A DNA stretch of 64,000 nucleotides from Enterobacteriaceae bacterium LSJC7 (GCA_000302695.1 AMFN01000003.1:992001-1056000), one strand, 5' to 3'; positions 47,062 to 55,440 are shown, counted from the first letter of the stretch. Made by a program: numbers and translations. Notes: generated by a model not told the origin, from the sequence alone.

Positions 47062-47471
47062 TGGGTTTTACCTGAGGATGCTATAAAACGATTAATTTCA
47101 CTCGCCAGTTTTTTGTTTGACTCCGTAAGCACAGCCACTTCCCTTTTTAAAGCTTCATTCTGTGCTTCAAGGTGTTTCTGAGAACTCTCGATAATCTGTA
47201 AACGGGCTTGTGTCTCTGTAATGGTTTTCCAGTACTCCCGTATTACATCGTCCTTTTCCGCTATTTCTAACCTGAGTTGCTTGTTTAATGATTCCAGGCG
47301 TTCTATCGACTGCGCTTGCCGCTCAAGCATCGCTATTTGCTGAATGTCATTAGCATTGCGTGCACGGTTGGACATGTAATAGCGGCCAAAGGTAATCCAC
47401 CCGCCAGCCCCGGCGGCAAGGGCCGTAAAGAAGCCTCCCACCGTTTCCTTTGTGATGAACTCAAGAGCCAT
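47058..47471 (-). CDS. Membrane-anchored coiled-coil protein of the lysis region
   Basis: The 137-aa protein has a short hydrophobic segment (TVGGFFTALAAGAGGWITFG) and a long coiled coil (about residues 40-130). It is the first gene after the late terminator. The layout resembles an inner-membrane lysis accessory protein; function is inferred. Confidence 0.65.
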   Translation of the reverse strand: MALEFITKETVGGFFTALAAGAGGWITFGRYYMSNRARNANDIQQIAMLERQAQSIERLESLNKQLRLEIAEKDDVIREYWKTITETQARLQIIESSQKHLEAQNEALKREVAVLTESNKKLASEINRFIASSGKTQ

Positions 47472-47562
47472 AATATTTCCGTTTCAATTAAAAAAGATTT
47501 TGAAGCATCGCAACCGCCAAGAAGCTCACTTCAAAGTCCCTGTGATGCCGCCATTGGCATAA

Positions 47563-47591
47563 AAAAAAGGGCCACCAGCCGGTAGCCCTTT
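47563..47591 (-). terminator. Strong terminator between Q promoter region and lysis genes (tR'-like)
   Basis: Minus strand AAAGGGCTACC-GGCT-GGTGGCCCTTT followed by eight T residues. It lies 125 bp after the GCGGGCCGC element and just before the lysis genes, the same arrangement as in the tailocin. Confidence 0.85.
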
Positions 47592-47701
47592 GACTTACGT
47601 AATTAAGGTTTGTTACAGGTGTGACTTTGCTACGATTATGACTGATTAATTCTTTTAAACAGCGTTAAGCCGTCTAACGAAGTAACCACTCTTAACACAT
47701 T

Positions 47702-47730
47702 AATATAAAATTTGCGGCCCGCGGATGGTT
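47702..47730 (-). promoter_or_regulatory. Candidate Q-dependent late promoter of the prophage
   Basis: Nineteen bp after the Q stop, the minus strand reads GCGGGCCGC (plus 47714-47722) followed 6 bp later by TATATT. No good -35 is present (AACCAT at 17 bp). The GCGGNCCGC element equals that of the tailocin array apart from its centre. Position between -35 and -10 matches the Q binding element of lambda pR'. Confidence 0.55.
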
Positions 47731-47740
47731 ATTTTAATTA

Positions 47741-48127
47741 TTATTTGTAAACTTCGACTTCGGGGTCCATATCCATTTTAACGCCCAGCACAGATAAACA
47801 ACCCTCAATAAACCCCTCCGCCATTTGAATAACTATCCTGACCCGTTTTTCATCACTTTTGACTATTTTCGCAATTCGCCGCTTTGATGTTCCATAAACA
47901 TAATGAATAACCAGATAATCATATTCCTGCTTTCTGACTGCCTTTAGTTTGTTCATGCAACTTTCAATAATTAATCCGTCATCGTCACTACAACTTAACC
48001 GGGTCTTTCCTTGCTGAGGTATTAGCCCCTTGAAACCCGCAGCGATGCTTGAATAACCAATGTTTACGTTGTCATTAGCAGCCCAGCCGCCCCACCGTTC
48101 TAATACTGCCTGTATGTTACGCTGCAT
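47741..48127 (-). CDS. Antitermination protein Q
   Basis: The 128-aa protein (MQRNIQAVLERWGGWAANDN, AAGFKGLIPQQGKTRLSCSD, YGTSKRRIAKIVKSDEKRVR) is homologous to the tailocin Q over its whole length but lacks the basic tail. It would activate lysis, head and tail genes. It overlaps the methyltransferase gene by 11 bp. Confidence 0.9.
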   Translation of the reverse strand: MQRNIQAVLERWGGWAANDNVNIGYSSIAAGFKGLIPQQGKTRLSCSDDDGLIIESCMNKLKAVRKQEYDYLVIHYVYGTSKRRIAKIVKSDEKRVRIVIQMAEGFIEGCLSVLGVKMDMDPEVEVYK

Positions 48128-48761
48128 GAGTTGCCCCTTTTACTTCTCCTGTAATCATTACGACACTGCTGTTGCACTCATTGCCCCAGCGGTCCCATCC
48201 CGGCCATTCCTCACGTGCGAACAGTTCAATGCGGGAGACATCGCCGTAAAGCTGTTCAAGACGATGGCGTACAGCCCAGGGCTTCTCGCTATGTTCACCC
48301 AGGCAACTGTGTACTACCTGCTTAACCGACGCGCTGGCGCGTTCACGTCCGCTTCCACGTGTGGCTATCAGTACATCCTCCGTGTTGCTGCGGGTGTAAT
48401 TGCCGCCATTCATGCGCGTTTCTGCGTCCAGCATTTCAAGCAGGTCGGTAAAGTCCACCAGCGCGCCTTCGGCCAGGGCTTTATCAAAGCGCCCTCCGGC
48501 GTTCTGGTTCAGCTTCACCCACGTAAAGCCTTTCATCGTGCGAACCCGGAACCCCCAAGCTTCGGCCAGCTCGACAGCCTCACGGTTATGTGTGCCGGTG
48601 TACCACATCGCCAGAACGGAGTTTTCAGCAGCCAGTTGCCAGACAGGTAGCCGTTTCAGGTCTGCCATGCTCATTGTGCTGTAATGATTGTTTGCGGCGC
48701 CGTTGCTAACCGTGTTGCCGTACTGCCAGGGCGGATCGGCATAAATAAGGTCGTAAATCAT
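48117..48761 (-). CDS. MT-A70-type DNA N6-adenine methyltransferase
   Basis: The 214-aa protein has the catalytic motif YADPPWQYGN and ENSVLAMWYTGTHNREAVEL, typical of phage MT-A70-like enzymes. It probably modifies phage DNA against host restriction. It is coupled to NinG by a 4-bp overlap. Confidence 0.9.
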   Translation of the reverse strand: MIYDLIYADPPWQYGNTVSNGAANNHYSTMSMADLKRLPVWQLAAENSVLAMWYTGTHNREAVELAEAWGFRVRTMKGFTWVKLNQNAGGRFDKALAEGALVDFTDLLEMLDAETRMNGGNYTRSNTEDVLIATRGSGRERASASVKQVVHSCLGEHSEKPWAVRHRLEQLYGDVSRIELFAREEWPGWDRWGNECNSSVVMITGEVKGATHAA

Positions 48762-49369
48762 GCGGCTCTCTCCTTTTTAAGTTCGCGGGTTTTACGGCGA
48801 TAGTGAGCCGCTATTTTTTCCAGTTCTTCGCGGCTGTAGTGCTTTGCTTCATGAGGGCCTTCCAGCCAATCCACCAGCTCCGGGCCGTACCATTCGATAA
48901 GCGTGGAGCGATAGCTTTCGTGTACAGTTTTGTTCTTCGCGGCAAACCTACCGGCGCCGCCGTTACATGCCTTGCACTGCCTGTAAGCGTTCTTCTCTTC
49001 AAAACGCAGTTCTGGCCGTGCACCTACACCCATGTAATGACCACAGTCCCATTGCCCGCCGAACACTTTGGGAGGGTGATATTTTCCACAGCTGGGGCAA
49101 GGCTTACCCTCGTCACGCTCGCGTATGAATGCGTTAAACGCTGTTTGCGCTTTCTTTAGGAAATAACCACGTGGCTGAAGTTCCTTTTTGCGCATCTTCA
49201 GCTTTGTTTTACGGTCACGTTCTGCCAGTAGGGCTTTTGCCGCGCGCTGATAGTCGATGGCACAACGGGGGCCACAAACTTTCTGAAGGTGTCGTGTAGG
49301 CGTAAACGTCTTGCCGCACTGGGCGCACTCCTTCGGCTTGTAGGTTTTGGCTTTCGCGGGCTTCCTCAT
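48758..49369 (-). CDS. ninG: Recombination protein NinG (Rap)
   Basis: The 203-aa protein has two Cys clusters (CAQCGKTFTPTRHLQKVCGP and CPSCGKYHPPKVFGGQWDCG) and CKACNGGAGRFAAKN, the NinG/Rap signature. In lambda it promotes recombination as a Holliday-junction/D-loop nuclease. It overlaps the primase gene by 4 bp. Confidence 0.93.
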   Translation of the reverse strand: MRKPAKAKTYKPKECAQCGKTFTPTRHLQKVCGPRCAIDYQRAAKALLAERDRKTKLKMRKKELQPRGYFLKKAQTAFNAFIRERDEGKPCPSCGKYHPPKVFGGQWDCGHYMGVGARPELRFEEKNAYRQCKACNGGAGRFAAKNKTVHESYRSTLIEWYGPELVDWLEGPHEAKHYSREELEKIAAHYRRKTRELKKERAA

Positions 49370-50337
49370 TTTTTGGCCTCGCGTTTAAATACCCACTCAT
49401 AAACTTCAGCGCCTTCAATCAGCAGGTCGTTGAAGTCGCCACGGGCAGGCCAGCGCACTGCTACTGTTTCCAGGTCGTTCTTCGCGTGGAGGTTTGCCGT
49501 TGCGCACTCAAACGCCGCGGCGTGACCGGCTGCGTTATTGTCGGCATCGGCAAAAATGATTAGCGAGCGCACTCCGGCAGGTGCACGGAACCGGCGCATG
49601 AAAGCGGTGTTCATCGTCGCCCAGGTGGCACACTTCGTTATCTGATGGCAGGCAAGCGCAGTTTCGATACCCTCTGCAATACCCAGCGTTGAAGCCGTGG
49701 GGAACATTCGCACCGCTACAGAACGCGCGTGGTCCAGATAGTTATCTTCCTGCAACTTCATTAACTTCTTAGCCGCGCCACCAGCGTTTGCCTTCTTATC
49801 ACCATCAAGCAATGTGCGGTGCAGGTAGCAAAGCGCGCCGCGGTCATCTGTTGCCAGTGCATAGATTGATTGCAGCGTTCGGCCAGCTGCGCGCTGATTG
49901 TCGCAGTAACGGATATTTTCGGCAGGAAGTGCGTTAATACCACGGCTCTGAAAATAACGCTCACCGCCCGTTCCGCGCAGCGGGGTTAACGTGGAAAATT
50001 TACGGCTCACGCACTCCCGTTGCTGTGCAAGTTCGCTTTTAACCGGGTTTGCCGTCTTCTGCTCTGGTGTGTATTGGTTGCCAATGATCCTGTCTACCTC
50101 ACCGGCCAGCATACCAAATTCTTTGCCTGTGGCAGCAGCCAACAGCGCCCAGCCATCACCAGAACCGCACACACAGATATAAGAGCCAGTTCCGTCCTTA
50201 TCGTCACAGCGGTACTTCCCTTTCCGCCCGCAAACAGGACACTCCCCTTTGTAATGATTTTTGCCAGTAATGGGCGGCAGCTTGTACGCCTCGAATATTT
50301 CACCCCAACGGCCTATTGCTGCTTCTTTCGTCTTCAT
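49366..50337 (-). CDS. Primase-like protein with zinc ribbon and Toprim domain
   Basis: The 323-aa protein has a zinc ribbon (CPVCGRKGKYRCDDKDGTGS, then YICVCGSGDGW), and a Toprim-type C-terminal part with GIAEGIETALACHQ and LIIFADADNNAAGHAAAFE. It likely primes phage DNA synthesis together with the helicase upstream (4-bp overlap). There is no helicase domain in this gene. Confidence 0.9.
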   Translation of the reverse strand: MKTKEAAIGRWGEIFEAYKLPPITGKNHYKGECPVCGRKGKYRCDDKDGTGSYICVCGSGDGWALLAAATGKEFGMLAGEVDRIIGNQYTPEQKTANPVKSELAQQRECVSRKFSTLTPLRGTGGERYFQSRGINALPAENIRYCDNQRAAGRTLQSIYALATDDRGALCYLHRTLLDGDKKANAGGAAKKLMKLQEDNYLDHARSVAVRMFPTASTLGIAEGIETALACHQITKCATWATMNTAFMRRFRAPAGVRSLIIFADADNNAAGHAAAFECATANLHAKNDLETVAVRWPARGDFNDLLIEGAEVYEWVFKREAKK

Positions 50338-51863
50338 GCTGCTTGATCCTGTTTTGCTTTGCCTTTGGCGTAGGCGATCTGTTTTGACCGGATGTAGTTC
50401 GCCACTTCCGGCGTTATCTCTTTAGGGGTGTTGTCCAGCCCACGCGGCCAGACGTCGAACTTCTGGCGGTAGGTATGCGCGCACCAGCCATCACTTACCG
50501 GCTTGCCCTGCGCTGCGCGGGTGCGCTGATAGAACAGGATTTGCGACCACCAGCTTTGCTTTTGCTCTTTTGAAGGTTTTGATTCAGCACTACCAATTTT
50601 CTTCAGGCCGCGGGTTCTGTCCGTCTCGTAGTCTTCGCCCGCCAGCGGTTTGAAGCCGCACTTCGGGCAGATGTAAACGCCAGCGGGTTTGACGTAATGG
50701 CACTGGCCGCACTCTTTCGGCAGCTTTTCAGGCTGGTCGGTTTTAGCTACGCGCGCGGGTGCGTCTTCCATGCCATCAGAGGATGAAGGGAGGTAGTCGT
50801 ATTCAATGTCGTCGGGATAACCCAGCTGGTTAACGGTGCCGCTGTGGTCGAAGATGAGGCAGTAATCTTTCCCAGGGGCTGGGCGCAGGCCACGGCCCAG
50901 CGTCTGAATCCAGCGCATTTCACTTTTGGTAGGGCGGGCAAAAATAATACAGCGCACATCACTGTCGAACCCGGCAACCAGAACGCCGACGTTCACGATG
51001 ATTTTGGTGATCCCCTGCTCAAACCGGCGGATGGTTAACTGGCGTTCGTCGTGAGGTGTGCTGGCCGTCATAACTTCGACTGCTACGCCAGCGCGGGCAA
51101 ACTCCATCGTAACGTAATTAGCGTGGGCCACGTTCACACAAAAGCAGATTGTCGGGCGGTCCTCGCCGTTCTCCATCCAGTTCTTGACGATATCGCCCAC
51201 CAGCTTTGCTTCGCTCATCACAACGGCCAGCTGTTCTTCGTTGTAGTCGCTACCGTATCCCGCCTGGTATGTCGTCTTGACGTTCGTCAGGTCCGGGTGT
51301 GACGGTGCGTAAAACTCGTAGTTGCTCAGCGCGCCAATAGCGATCAGCTCTTTCATGGTGGTCGGCTTGATCAGACGGCGGTAGTAATTCCCCAGGAACT
51401 TCGCAAACGGTGTTCCTGACAGACCAACCACCTTCGTTGCTGTATTGCGGGTAAGGTTGTCGATTACCTGAAGCAGCTTCTTACGCTTCAGGTGCGCTTC
51501 ATCCACGATCAACAGGTCGATGTTATCCGGGAACTCACGGCGTATAAGCGTGTCCGCGCTGGCTATCTGGATCAGTGCAGTCGGGTTGTACGACGGGTGA
51601 TCGCGCCATACGTAGCTGATTTCATCACCCGGCAGGCCGTACTGAATAAACCGTGTGGCGGTCTGGTCAAGCAGCACTGTATACGGTGCCACAAACATTA
51701 CGCGCATCCCGCGGCTTACAAAGCCGTCTGTAATCAGCGCGGCAATAGCGGTTTTGCCAAATCCTACAGGCGCATACAGCAGGAAGGAGGCGTTTTGCTT
51801 CCACTCTGCACGCAACATGTTCAGGGCGACAACCTGCTTTTCACGGGGCTGGATGTTAAGCAT
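50334..51863 (-). CDS. Superfamily 2 DEAD/DEAH helicase
   Basis: The 509-aa protein has Walker A YAPVGFGKTAIAAL, DEAH box LLIVDEAHLKRK, motif III GLSGTP and motif VI QTLGRGLRPAPGKD. A C-terminal zinc ribbon (CGQCHYVKPAGVYICPKCGF) follows. It is the phage replication helicase, overlapping the primase and HNH genes. Confidence 0.93.
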   Translation of the reverse strand: MLNIQPREKQVVALNMLRAEWKQNASFLLYAPVGFGKTAIAALITDGFVSRGMRVMFVAPYTVLLDQTATRFIQYGLPGDEISYVWRDHPSYNPTALIQIASADTLIRREFPDNIDLLIVDEAHLKRKKLLQVIDNLTRNTATKVVGLSGTPFAKFLGNYYRRLIKPTTMKELIAIGALSNYEFYAPSHPDLTNVKTTYQAGYGSDYNEEQLAVVMSEAKLVGDIVKNWMENGEDRPTICFCVNVAHANYVTMEFARAGVAVEVMTASTPHDERQLTIRRFEQGITKIIVNVGVLVAGFDSDVRCIIFARPTKSEMRWIQTLGRGLRPAPGKDYCLIFDHSGTVNQLGYPDDIEYDYLPSSSDGMEDAPARVAKTDQPEKLPKECGQCHYVKPAGVYICPKCGFKPLAGEDYETDRTRGLKKIGSAESKPSKEQKQSWWSQILFYQRTRAAQGKPVSDGWCAHTYRQKFDVWPRGLDNTPKEITPEVANYIRSKQIAYAKGKAKQDQAA

Positions 51864-52209
51864 TGTCCTTCCCTCCCCATACCAGGTTAGCGGCGCGGTT
51901 GTCCAGGGTATCCCCGTTAATGTGCGTCACTGCTGTTTGGCACGATGGGTTAGGCACAAATGCCGCTGCCACCAGCTCATGAACGCCAAACTTAGCTCGC
52001 TGACGTTTGACGCTCAGCGTCACAGTTTTGTAACCGTTTTGGCGAACGCGCCCTTTCAGGCAACCGCCATTGATACGGCGAATAAAATATTCAGAATCGG
52101 CAATGCGCGGAACGCAGCGTACTCTGCCGTGAGTACTGACTTCGTATGCCCTGGCGTATGCTGCCACCGGCACAGGCGCCCACTTTTCTTTCACGTCTGA
52201 ACAAATCAT
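51856..52209 (-). CDS. NUMOD4/HNH endonuclease
   Basis: ATG 52209 gives 117 aa. It has a NUMOD4-like start (KWAPVPVAAYARAYEVSTHG), then the HNH core VHELVAAAFVPNPSCQTAVT, HINGDTLDNRAANLVWG. Such free-standing genes often behave as homing endonucleases. A 14-bp direct repeat lies just upstream. Confidence 0.85.
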   Translation of the reverse strand: MICSDVKEKWAPVPVAAYARAYEVSTHGRVRCVPRIADSEYFIRRINGGCLKGRVRQNGYKTVTLSVKRQRAKFGVHELVAAAFVPNPSCQTAVTHINGDTLDNRAANLVWGGKDNA

Positions 52210-52399
52210 TTTCAATCTCCATTTAGACGGCTAAACGTCCAGACAGCCAGCGACGTTTCAAACCCCTTACAGTGATCAACTTAACCATTTCAGTTGTTGG
52301 TAAAGTCCCTGTTCCAGCGCTTCGCGCTAAACCCCAAAAACCGCCCCCTTTCCCCCATTGATGCTTATGAGGGATAGCCGTTTAGACGGCTAAAAAAAA
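52210..52399. other. Gap with 14-bp direct repeats
   Basis: No gene is credible here. TTTAGACGGCTAAA occurs near both ends (about 52222-52235 and 52380-52393), both in the same direction, and a related TTAGACGGCTTAA is on the minus strand near 47670. The right copy is part of AGCCGT-TTAG-ACGGCT. Purpose unknown. Confidence 0.5.
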
Positions 52400-52681
52400 T
52401 CAATCAACCCGCGGTGGTGGTGACGTGTAACCCCGTGATACTGGGGTGTACCGTGCGCAGAACTCACGCAACCGCTTGTTTGCCGATCGTCTGGCCGCGT
52501 TCTGCTGTCGGAATGACACCTGTTCAGCGTCGAATGCGTCCTGGTACGCCTGCGCATACGCAAGCGCGATTTTGTCTCTCAACCCAACAGGCAACGTGGA
52601 AAGTTGCGCACGTATCCACGCCCCATCCTCACGGGTGTAAACCGCAGGGAGAGCGACATAATTAAATTCGTCCTGATACAT
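52400..52681 (-). CDS. Unknown phage protein
   Basis: A 93-aa helical protein (MYQDEFNYVALPAVYTREDG, then LPVGLRDKIALAYAQAYQDA) with an Arg-rich C-terminal half (RQQNAARRSANKRLREFCAR). It is in the early leftward operon after the CII-like gene. It could bind nucleic acid, but no motif is seen. Confidence 0.7.
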   Translation of the reverse strand: MYQDEFNYVALPAVYTREDGAWIRAQLSTLPVGLRDKIALAYAQAYQDAFDAEQVSFRQQNAARRSANKRLREFCARYTPVSRGYTSPPPRVD

Positions 52682-52722
52682 TGGCCCTCCGGCGTCACGG
52701 TGTACGCTGGGCGCTGAAATGA

Positions 52723-53226
52723 TTAGTCTGGTGGTTTGGCAACCTCATCGGGAGCGCAGAAAACCCGGAATAACAACGTCAAGTGTTCCTGCCATTTGCT
52801 CATGACTTGGTAGCTGTTTTTTTCTATCTGTGCCCGTTCGGTAGCATCAATCACACCATCAGACGTGGCTTTACGGATGTAATGGGAATGCCTGCCAATC
52901 CATTCGATTGACTCCATTAACCGCTGATTAATATCCGCGTTATCTACGTCATCAACATCCGTAAGCGGTACAAATACCCCGCCAGTGTGTTGTGCGATTG
53001 CATCTGCAATATGGTTAGTTCCACCCGCCCGTTGTAGAACTAAGGCCCACCCCAAAGGGAAAATCTGATCACCTTCAGAGCGGAGGCGATTGAATAACGC
53101 GCTCTCAGTGGTATCTAACCATTCGGCAGCTTCAGCGTATCCACCTGGTAATTCAGCGATGGTTTTCTTGATAGCGACCACCAGCCAACTGGGTTGTTTT
53201 TCAATCTTCCAATGCTTATCACCCAC
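52723..53226 (-). CDS. YmfL-like (CII-position) regulatory protein
   Basis: The 167-aa protein has GGYAEAAEWLDTTESALFNR, then EGDQIFPLGWALVLQRAGGT, strongly like YmfL of prophage e14. It is the second gene of the leftward early operon after Cro, the position of CII-type activators. Confidence 0.82.
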   Translation of the reverse strand: MGDKHWKIEKQPSWLVVAIKKTIAELPGGYAEAAEWLDTTESALFNRLRSEGDQIFPLGWALVLQRAGGTNHIADAIAQHTGGVFVPLTDVDDVDNADINQRLMESIEWIGRHSHYIRKATSDGVIDATERAQIEKNSYQVMSKWQEHLTLLFRVFCAPDEVAKPPD

Positions 53227-53248
53227 AACTTTCCCCTTCTTACTGTGG

Positions 53249-53464
53249 TTATGATTTGGGAGTTACTTGTGTACGCTTTTCATAAAGCTCAGGCCGATAC
53301 ACGAGCCCACCTTGAGTGCGGTAAGCAGCTTCTGTTGCTCTGCCCTTAGGAATCAATCCACCAGGGCGTTTACGCCATTGATAAAAGGATTCAGGGGATA
53401 CCCCAAAAAAATTCGCCGCCTCGATAGGTGAGCCAAAAAAGGTTTCAAGTTCTTGTGTAGTCAT
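53249..53464 (-). CDS. Cro-like regulator (YdaS type)
   Basis: A 71-aa DNA-binding protein (ETFFGSPIEAANFFGVSPES, FYQWRKRPGGLIPKGRATEA), the Cro/YdaS HTH plan. It is divergent from cI across a 96-bp operator region, and starts the leftward early operon. Confidence 0.88.
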   Translation of the reverse strand: MTTQELETFFGSPIEAANFFGVSPESFYQWRKRPGGLIPKGRATEAAYRTQGGLVYRPELYEKRTQVTPKS

Positions 53465-53482
53465 ACCACTTCTCCTAATTTT

Positions 53483-53537
53483 TTTTAGATACTAAAACCA
53501 AAACATTTTTTGGTCAATTAAAACTAAAATAATTTAG
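53483..53537. promoter_or_regulatory. CI/Cro operator region
   Basis: The divergent region holds TTTTAG-ATA-CTAAAA (53483-53497) and CTAAAATAATTTAG (53524-53537), both inverted repeats of the half-site CTAAA. A third matching site lies after cI. They probably are the operators for the two regulators. Confidence 0.7.
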
Positions 53538-53560
53538 GTTTTTCAAACGAGGTATTTGAA

Positions 53561-54205
53561 GTGAGCACATTCGGTGCAAGGCTCCAATCATTGCGAAAAG
53601 AAAGAAAACTCACGCAAAAACAATTAGGCAAAATTGTTGGGGTAAGCGACGTTACAGTTGGCTATTGGGAGAAAAACCAAAACAGCCCTGGAGGAATGTC
53701 CCTTACAAAATTAGCCAAGTATTTCGGGGTATCAGAAGATTTCTTGCTTACAGGGAAAGAAGAGAAGTCCAACATCGCCACATCCTCCTTTGGCGTGATG
53801 CAAGTTCCAGTTATCAGCTGGGTTCAGGCTGGAGCCTGGACTTCAGAAAGTGATGCAAGAAATTTAGAAGGCAAAGTGGATTACGTTCTTACCAACGGCC
53901 ATCATTCCATGGGAACTTTTGCTGTAAAGGTTCGTGGTAAATCTATGGAACCGGATTTTAAGGAAGGAGACACTCTTATAGTTGACCCCGACCTTTATCC
54001 AGCCCCAGGAGACTTTGTTGTAGGAAAAAATGGCAGCGAAGAGGCAACATTTAAAAAATATCGGTCCAGAGGAGTTAATGAGAACGGCGTAGAAGTGTTT
54101 GAACTGGTCCCATTGAACCCCGATTTTGCCACTCATAGCTCATTAACTGAACACATCTCAATCATTGGCGTGGTGATAGAACATCGACGCCAGATGCGCT
54201 CCTGA
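53561..54205 (+). CDS. CI repressor (HTH plus S24 peptidase)
   Basis: Starts at GTG 53561; 214 aa. N-terminal HTH (LTQKQLGKIVGVSDVTVGYW, about residues 17-36), cleavage bond Ala90-Gly91 (WVQAGAW), and the S24 residues Ser128 (GKSMEP) and Lys165 (ATFKKY). All parts needed for RecA-stimulated self-cleavage are present, so the prophage should be SOS-inducible. Confidence 0.93.
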   Translation: MSTFGARLQSLRKERKLTQKQLGKIVGVSDVTVGYWEKNQNSPGGMSLTKLAKYFGVSEDFLLTGKEEKSNIATSSFGVMQVPVISWVQAGAWTSESDARNLEGKVDYVLTNGHHSMGTFAVKVRGKSMEPDFKEGDTLIVDPDLYPAPGDFVVGKNGSEEATFKKYRSRGVNENGVEVFELVPLNPDFATHSSLTEHISIIGVVIEHRRQMRS

Positions 54206-54271
54206 TCCTTCGTTAAAACCCCTTCCCCATGGAAATCTAAAAATATTTTGATTTCCACCTTGACCAAAAAA

Positions 54272-54285
54272 CTAAATTAATTTAG
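54272..54285. promoter_or_regulatory. CI-type operator ahead of the rightward early operon
   Basis: The perfect palindrome CTAAATTAATTTAG lies 58 bp before the 54344 gene and matches the operators left of cI. TGACCAAAAAACTAAAT beside it is the inverse of part of the cI-cro region. CI thus likely represses both early operons. Confidence 0.7.
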
Positions 54286-54343
54286 ATTTTCATCATTGAA
54301 GTTAAGTTTTGCTCGATAACCTAAGAGCAATTAAGGAGTTGAT

Positions 54344-54583
54344 GTGATGAAAATGCGTAACAGGAGTGTATCGATTCTAGTCAACGGCACGACGCTTGCC
54401 TGCATTAACACCAACAAGGCCGTTGCTGCGGATTATTTAACTTTTATGGAAGCAGTAATTGGAGCATTGATGCATGAACCGTCACTTGAACACGAGGCTA
54501 ATGCATCAAATAAAACCATTCTACACAAACATTTTGGAAGTTTGGGTTCCTTGCCAATTACAGATCCCAAAGGTCCTCAATAA
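54344..54583 (+). CDS. Unknown small early protein
   Basis: A 79-aa protein (MMKMRNRSVSILVNGTTLAC), preceded by AAGGAGTTGATGTG and directly under a CI-type operator. It is the first rightward early gene. No family is recognised. Its 3' end overlaps the next gene, on the other strand, by 26 bp. Confidence 0.65.
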   Translation: MMKMRNRSVSILVNGTTLACINTNKAVAADYLTFMEAVIGALMHEPSLEHEANASNKTILHKHFGSLGSLPITDPKGPQ

Positions 54584-54791
54584 AAAAATTAACTCTAATT
54601 GTCCCTGCATCTTTTGATGCATCAAGAAAATGCTGAACAACATCGTCAGTTAGTGAGGTATTCCATTCCTTAAAACTATGGCGAGGGAAATATTTTTCAA
54701 AAATTTCATGAACGGCAACTTCTCCAACTGAAGTATCGGGAATCATCCCGCAACGGGAAAGACACGTGGCAATAAGAGTTGATTTAAGCAT
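54558..54791 (-). CDS. Unknown small protein, opposite to the early operon
   Basis: ATG 54791 after AAGGAAAAGGAA gives 77 aa (MLKSTLIATCLSRCGMIPDT, VQHFLDASKDAGTIRVNFFI). It points against its neighbours and overlaps the 54344 gene. The good ribosome site and protein-like composition support it, but it is unrecognised. The longer in-frame start at 54881 is less likely. Confidence 0.5.
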   Translation of the reverse strand: MLKSTLIATCLSRCGMIPDTSVGEVAVHEIFEKYFPRHSFKEWNTSLTDDVVQHFLDASKDAGTIRVNFFIEDLWDL

Positions 54792-54881
54792 TTCCTTTTC
54801 CTTGCAGAAGTAATCAACCGCAAGGATACCACTGAGCCTGAAGTGGTGAAAAGACAAGCAACGCTCTTTAACAATCTGCAA

Positions 54882-55187
54882 AGTCGGAACAGCGCACTGA
54901 ACCTGTTTAGACCCCTACGCATAAATGCGATGTACCGCCGGGTGCGATCCGGTCGGCGGGAAGATTAGCCCCGGTATTACGGGCGTGAAAGGGCAACACT
55001 GGTGGCAGAGGTGCGCAAGCGCAAACAGTTTTCTTTGGGGTGTGGTGAAGGGTTCATGGACGGGAATATGTCGCACGTAAAGCGGCGAGGCCCGAGGAAC
55101 TATTGCCGAATTGAAGTAGGCCGAATCGGGTCGAAATGGGTGTCCCACCGACCACACCACCAAAGCAAACTGACTGAGGTAAATCAT
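54882..55187 (+). ncRNA. Structured leader region before the early genes (candidate RNA element)
   Basis: About 300 bp with no credible gene, but strong RNA folding potential. CTTTGGGGTGTGGT (55033-55046) pairs with ACCACACCACCAAAG (55151-55165) over 14 bp with one bulged A, enclosing 104 nt that can form inner stems (for example TCGC/GCGA and CGGC/GCCG). Upstream is CCGCCG-loop-CGGCGG (54935-54959). The 3' arm ends 22 bp before the ATG at 55188. I cannot match it to a known family. Confidence 0.55.
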
Positions 55188-55430
55188 ATGTGCAGATACA
55201 CAGTGTCAACTATCAAAGACATTCTGAACCGCGCGGGTGACCGAAGCGGTTATGCGTTCGATAAGTTTGGCCCTTATTTCGTAAATGCTGGACGCCTAAA
55301 GGCCATGAAAAATCATTTTGAAAACATGGTTGAAAATGACGACGTTCGCGAAGTGAAGCGTATCGCTGATAGTTCGAAAAAATCCATTGAAAAATGGTTC
55401 TCTTTTCTGGCGGACCGTTACGCAATTTAA
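55188..55430 (+). CDS. Unknown small early protein
   Basis: ATG 55188 after TGAGGTAAATC gives 80 aa, helical and basic/acidic mixed (MCRYTVSTIKDILNRAGDRS, then VENDDVREVKRIADSSKKSI). It follows the structured leader. The open frame runs upstream to 55002 but that part overlaps the RNA structure and does not look like protein. Confidence 0.6.
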   Translation: MCRYTVSTIKDILNRAGDRSGYAFDKFGPYFVNAGRLKAMKNHFENMVENDDVREVKRIADSSKKSIEKWFSFLADRYAI

Positions 55431-55440
55431 GAACCAAAAA

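Noticed and set aside
55002-55187. N-terminal extension of the 55188 protein
   Set aside because: The stretch coincides with the paired RNA arms and lacks protein-like composition; ATG 55188 has a better ribosome site.
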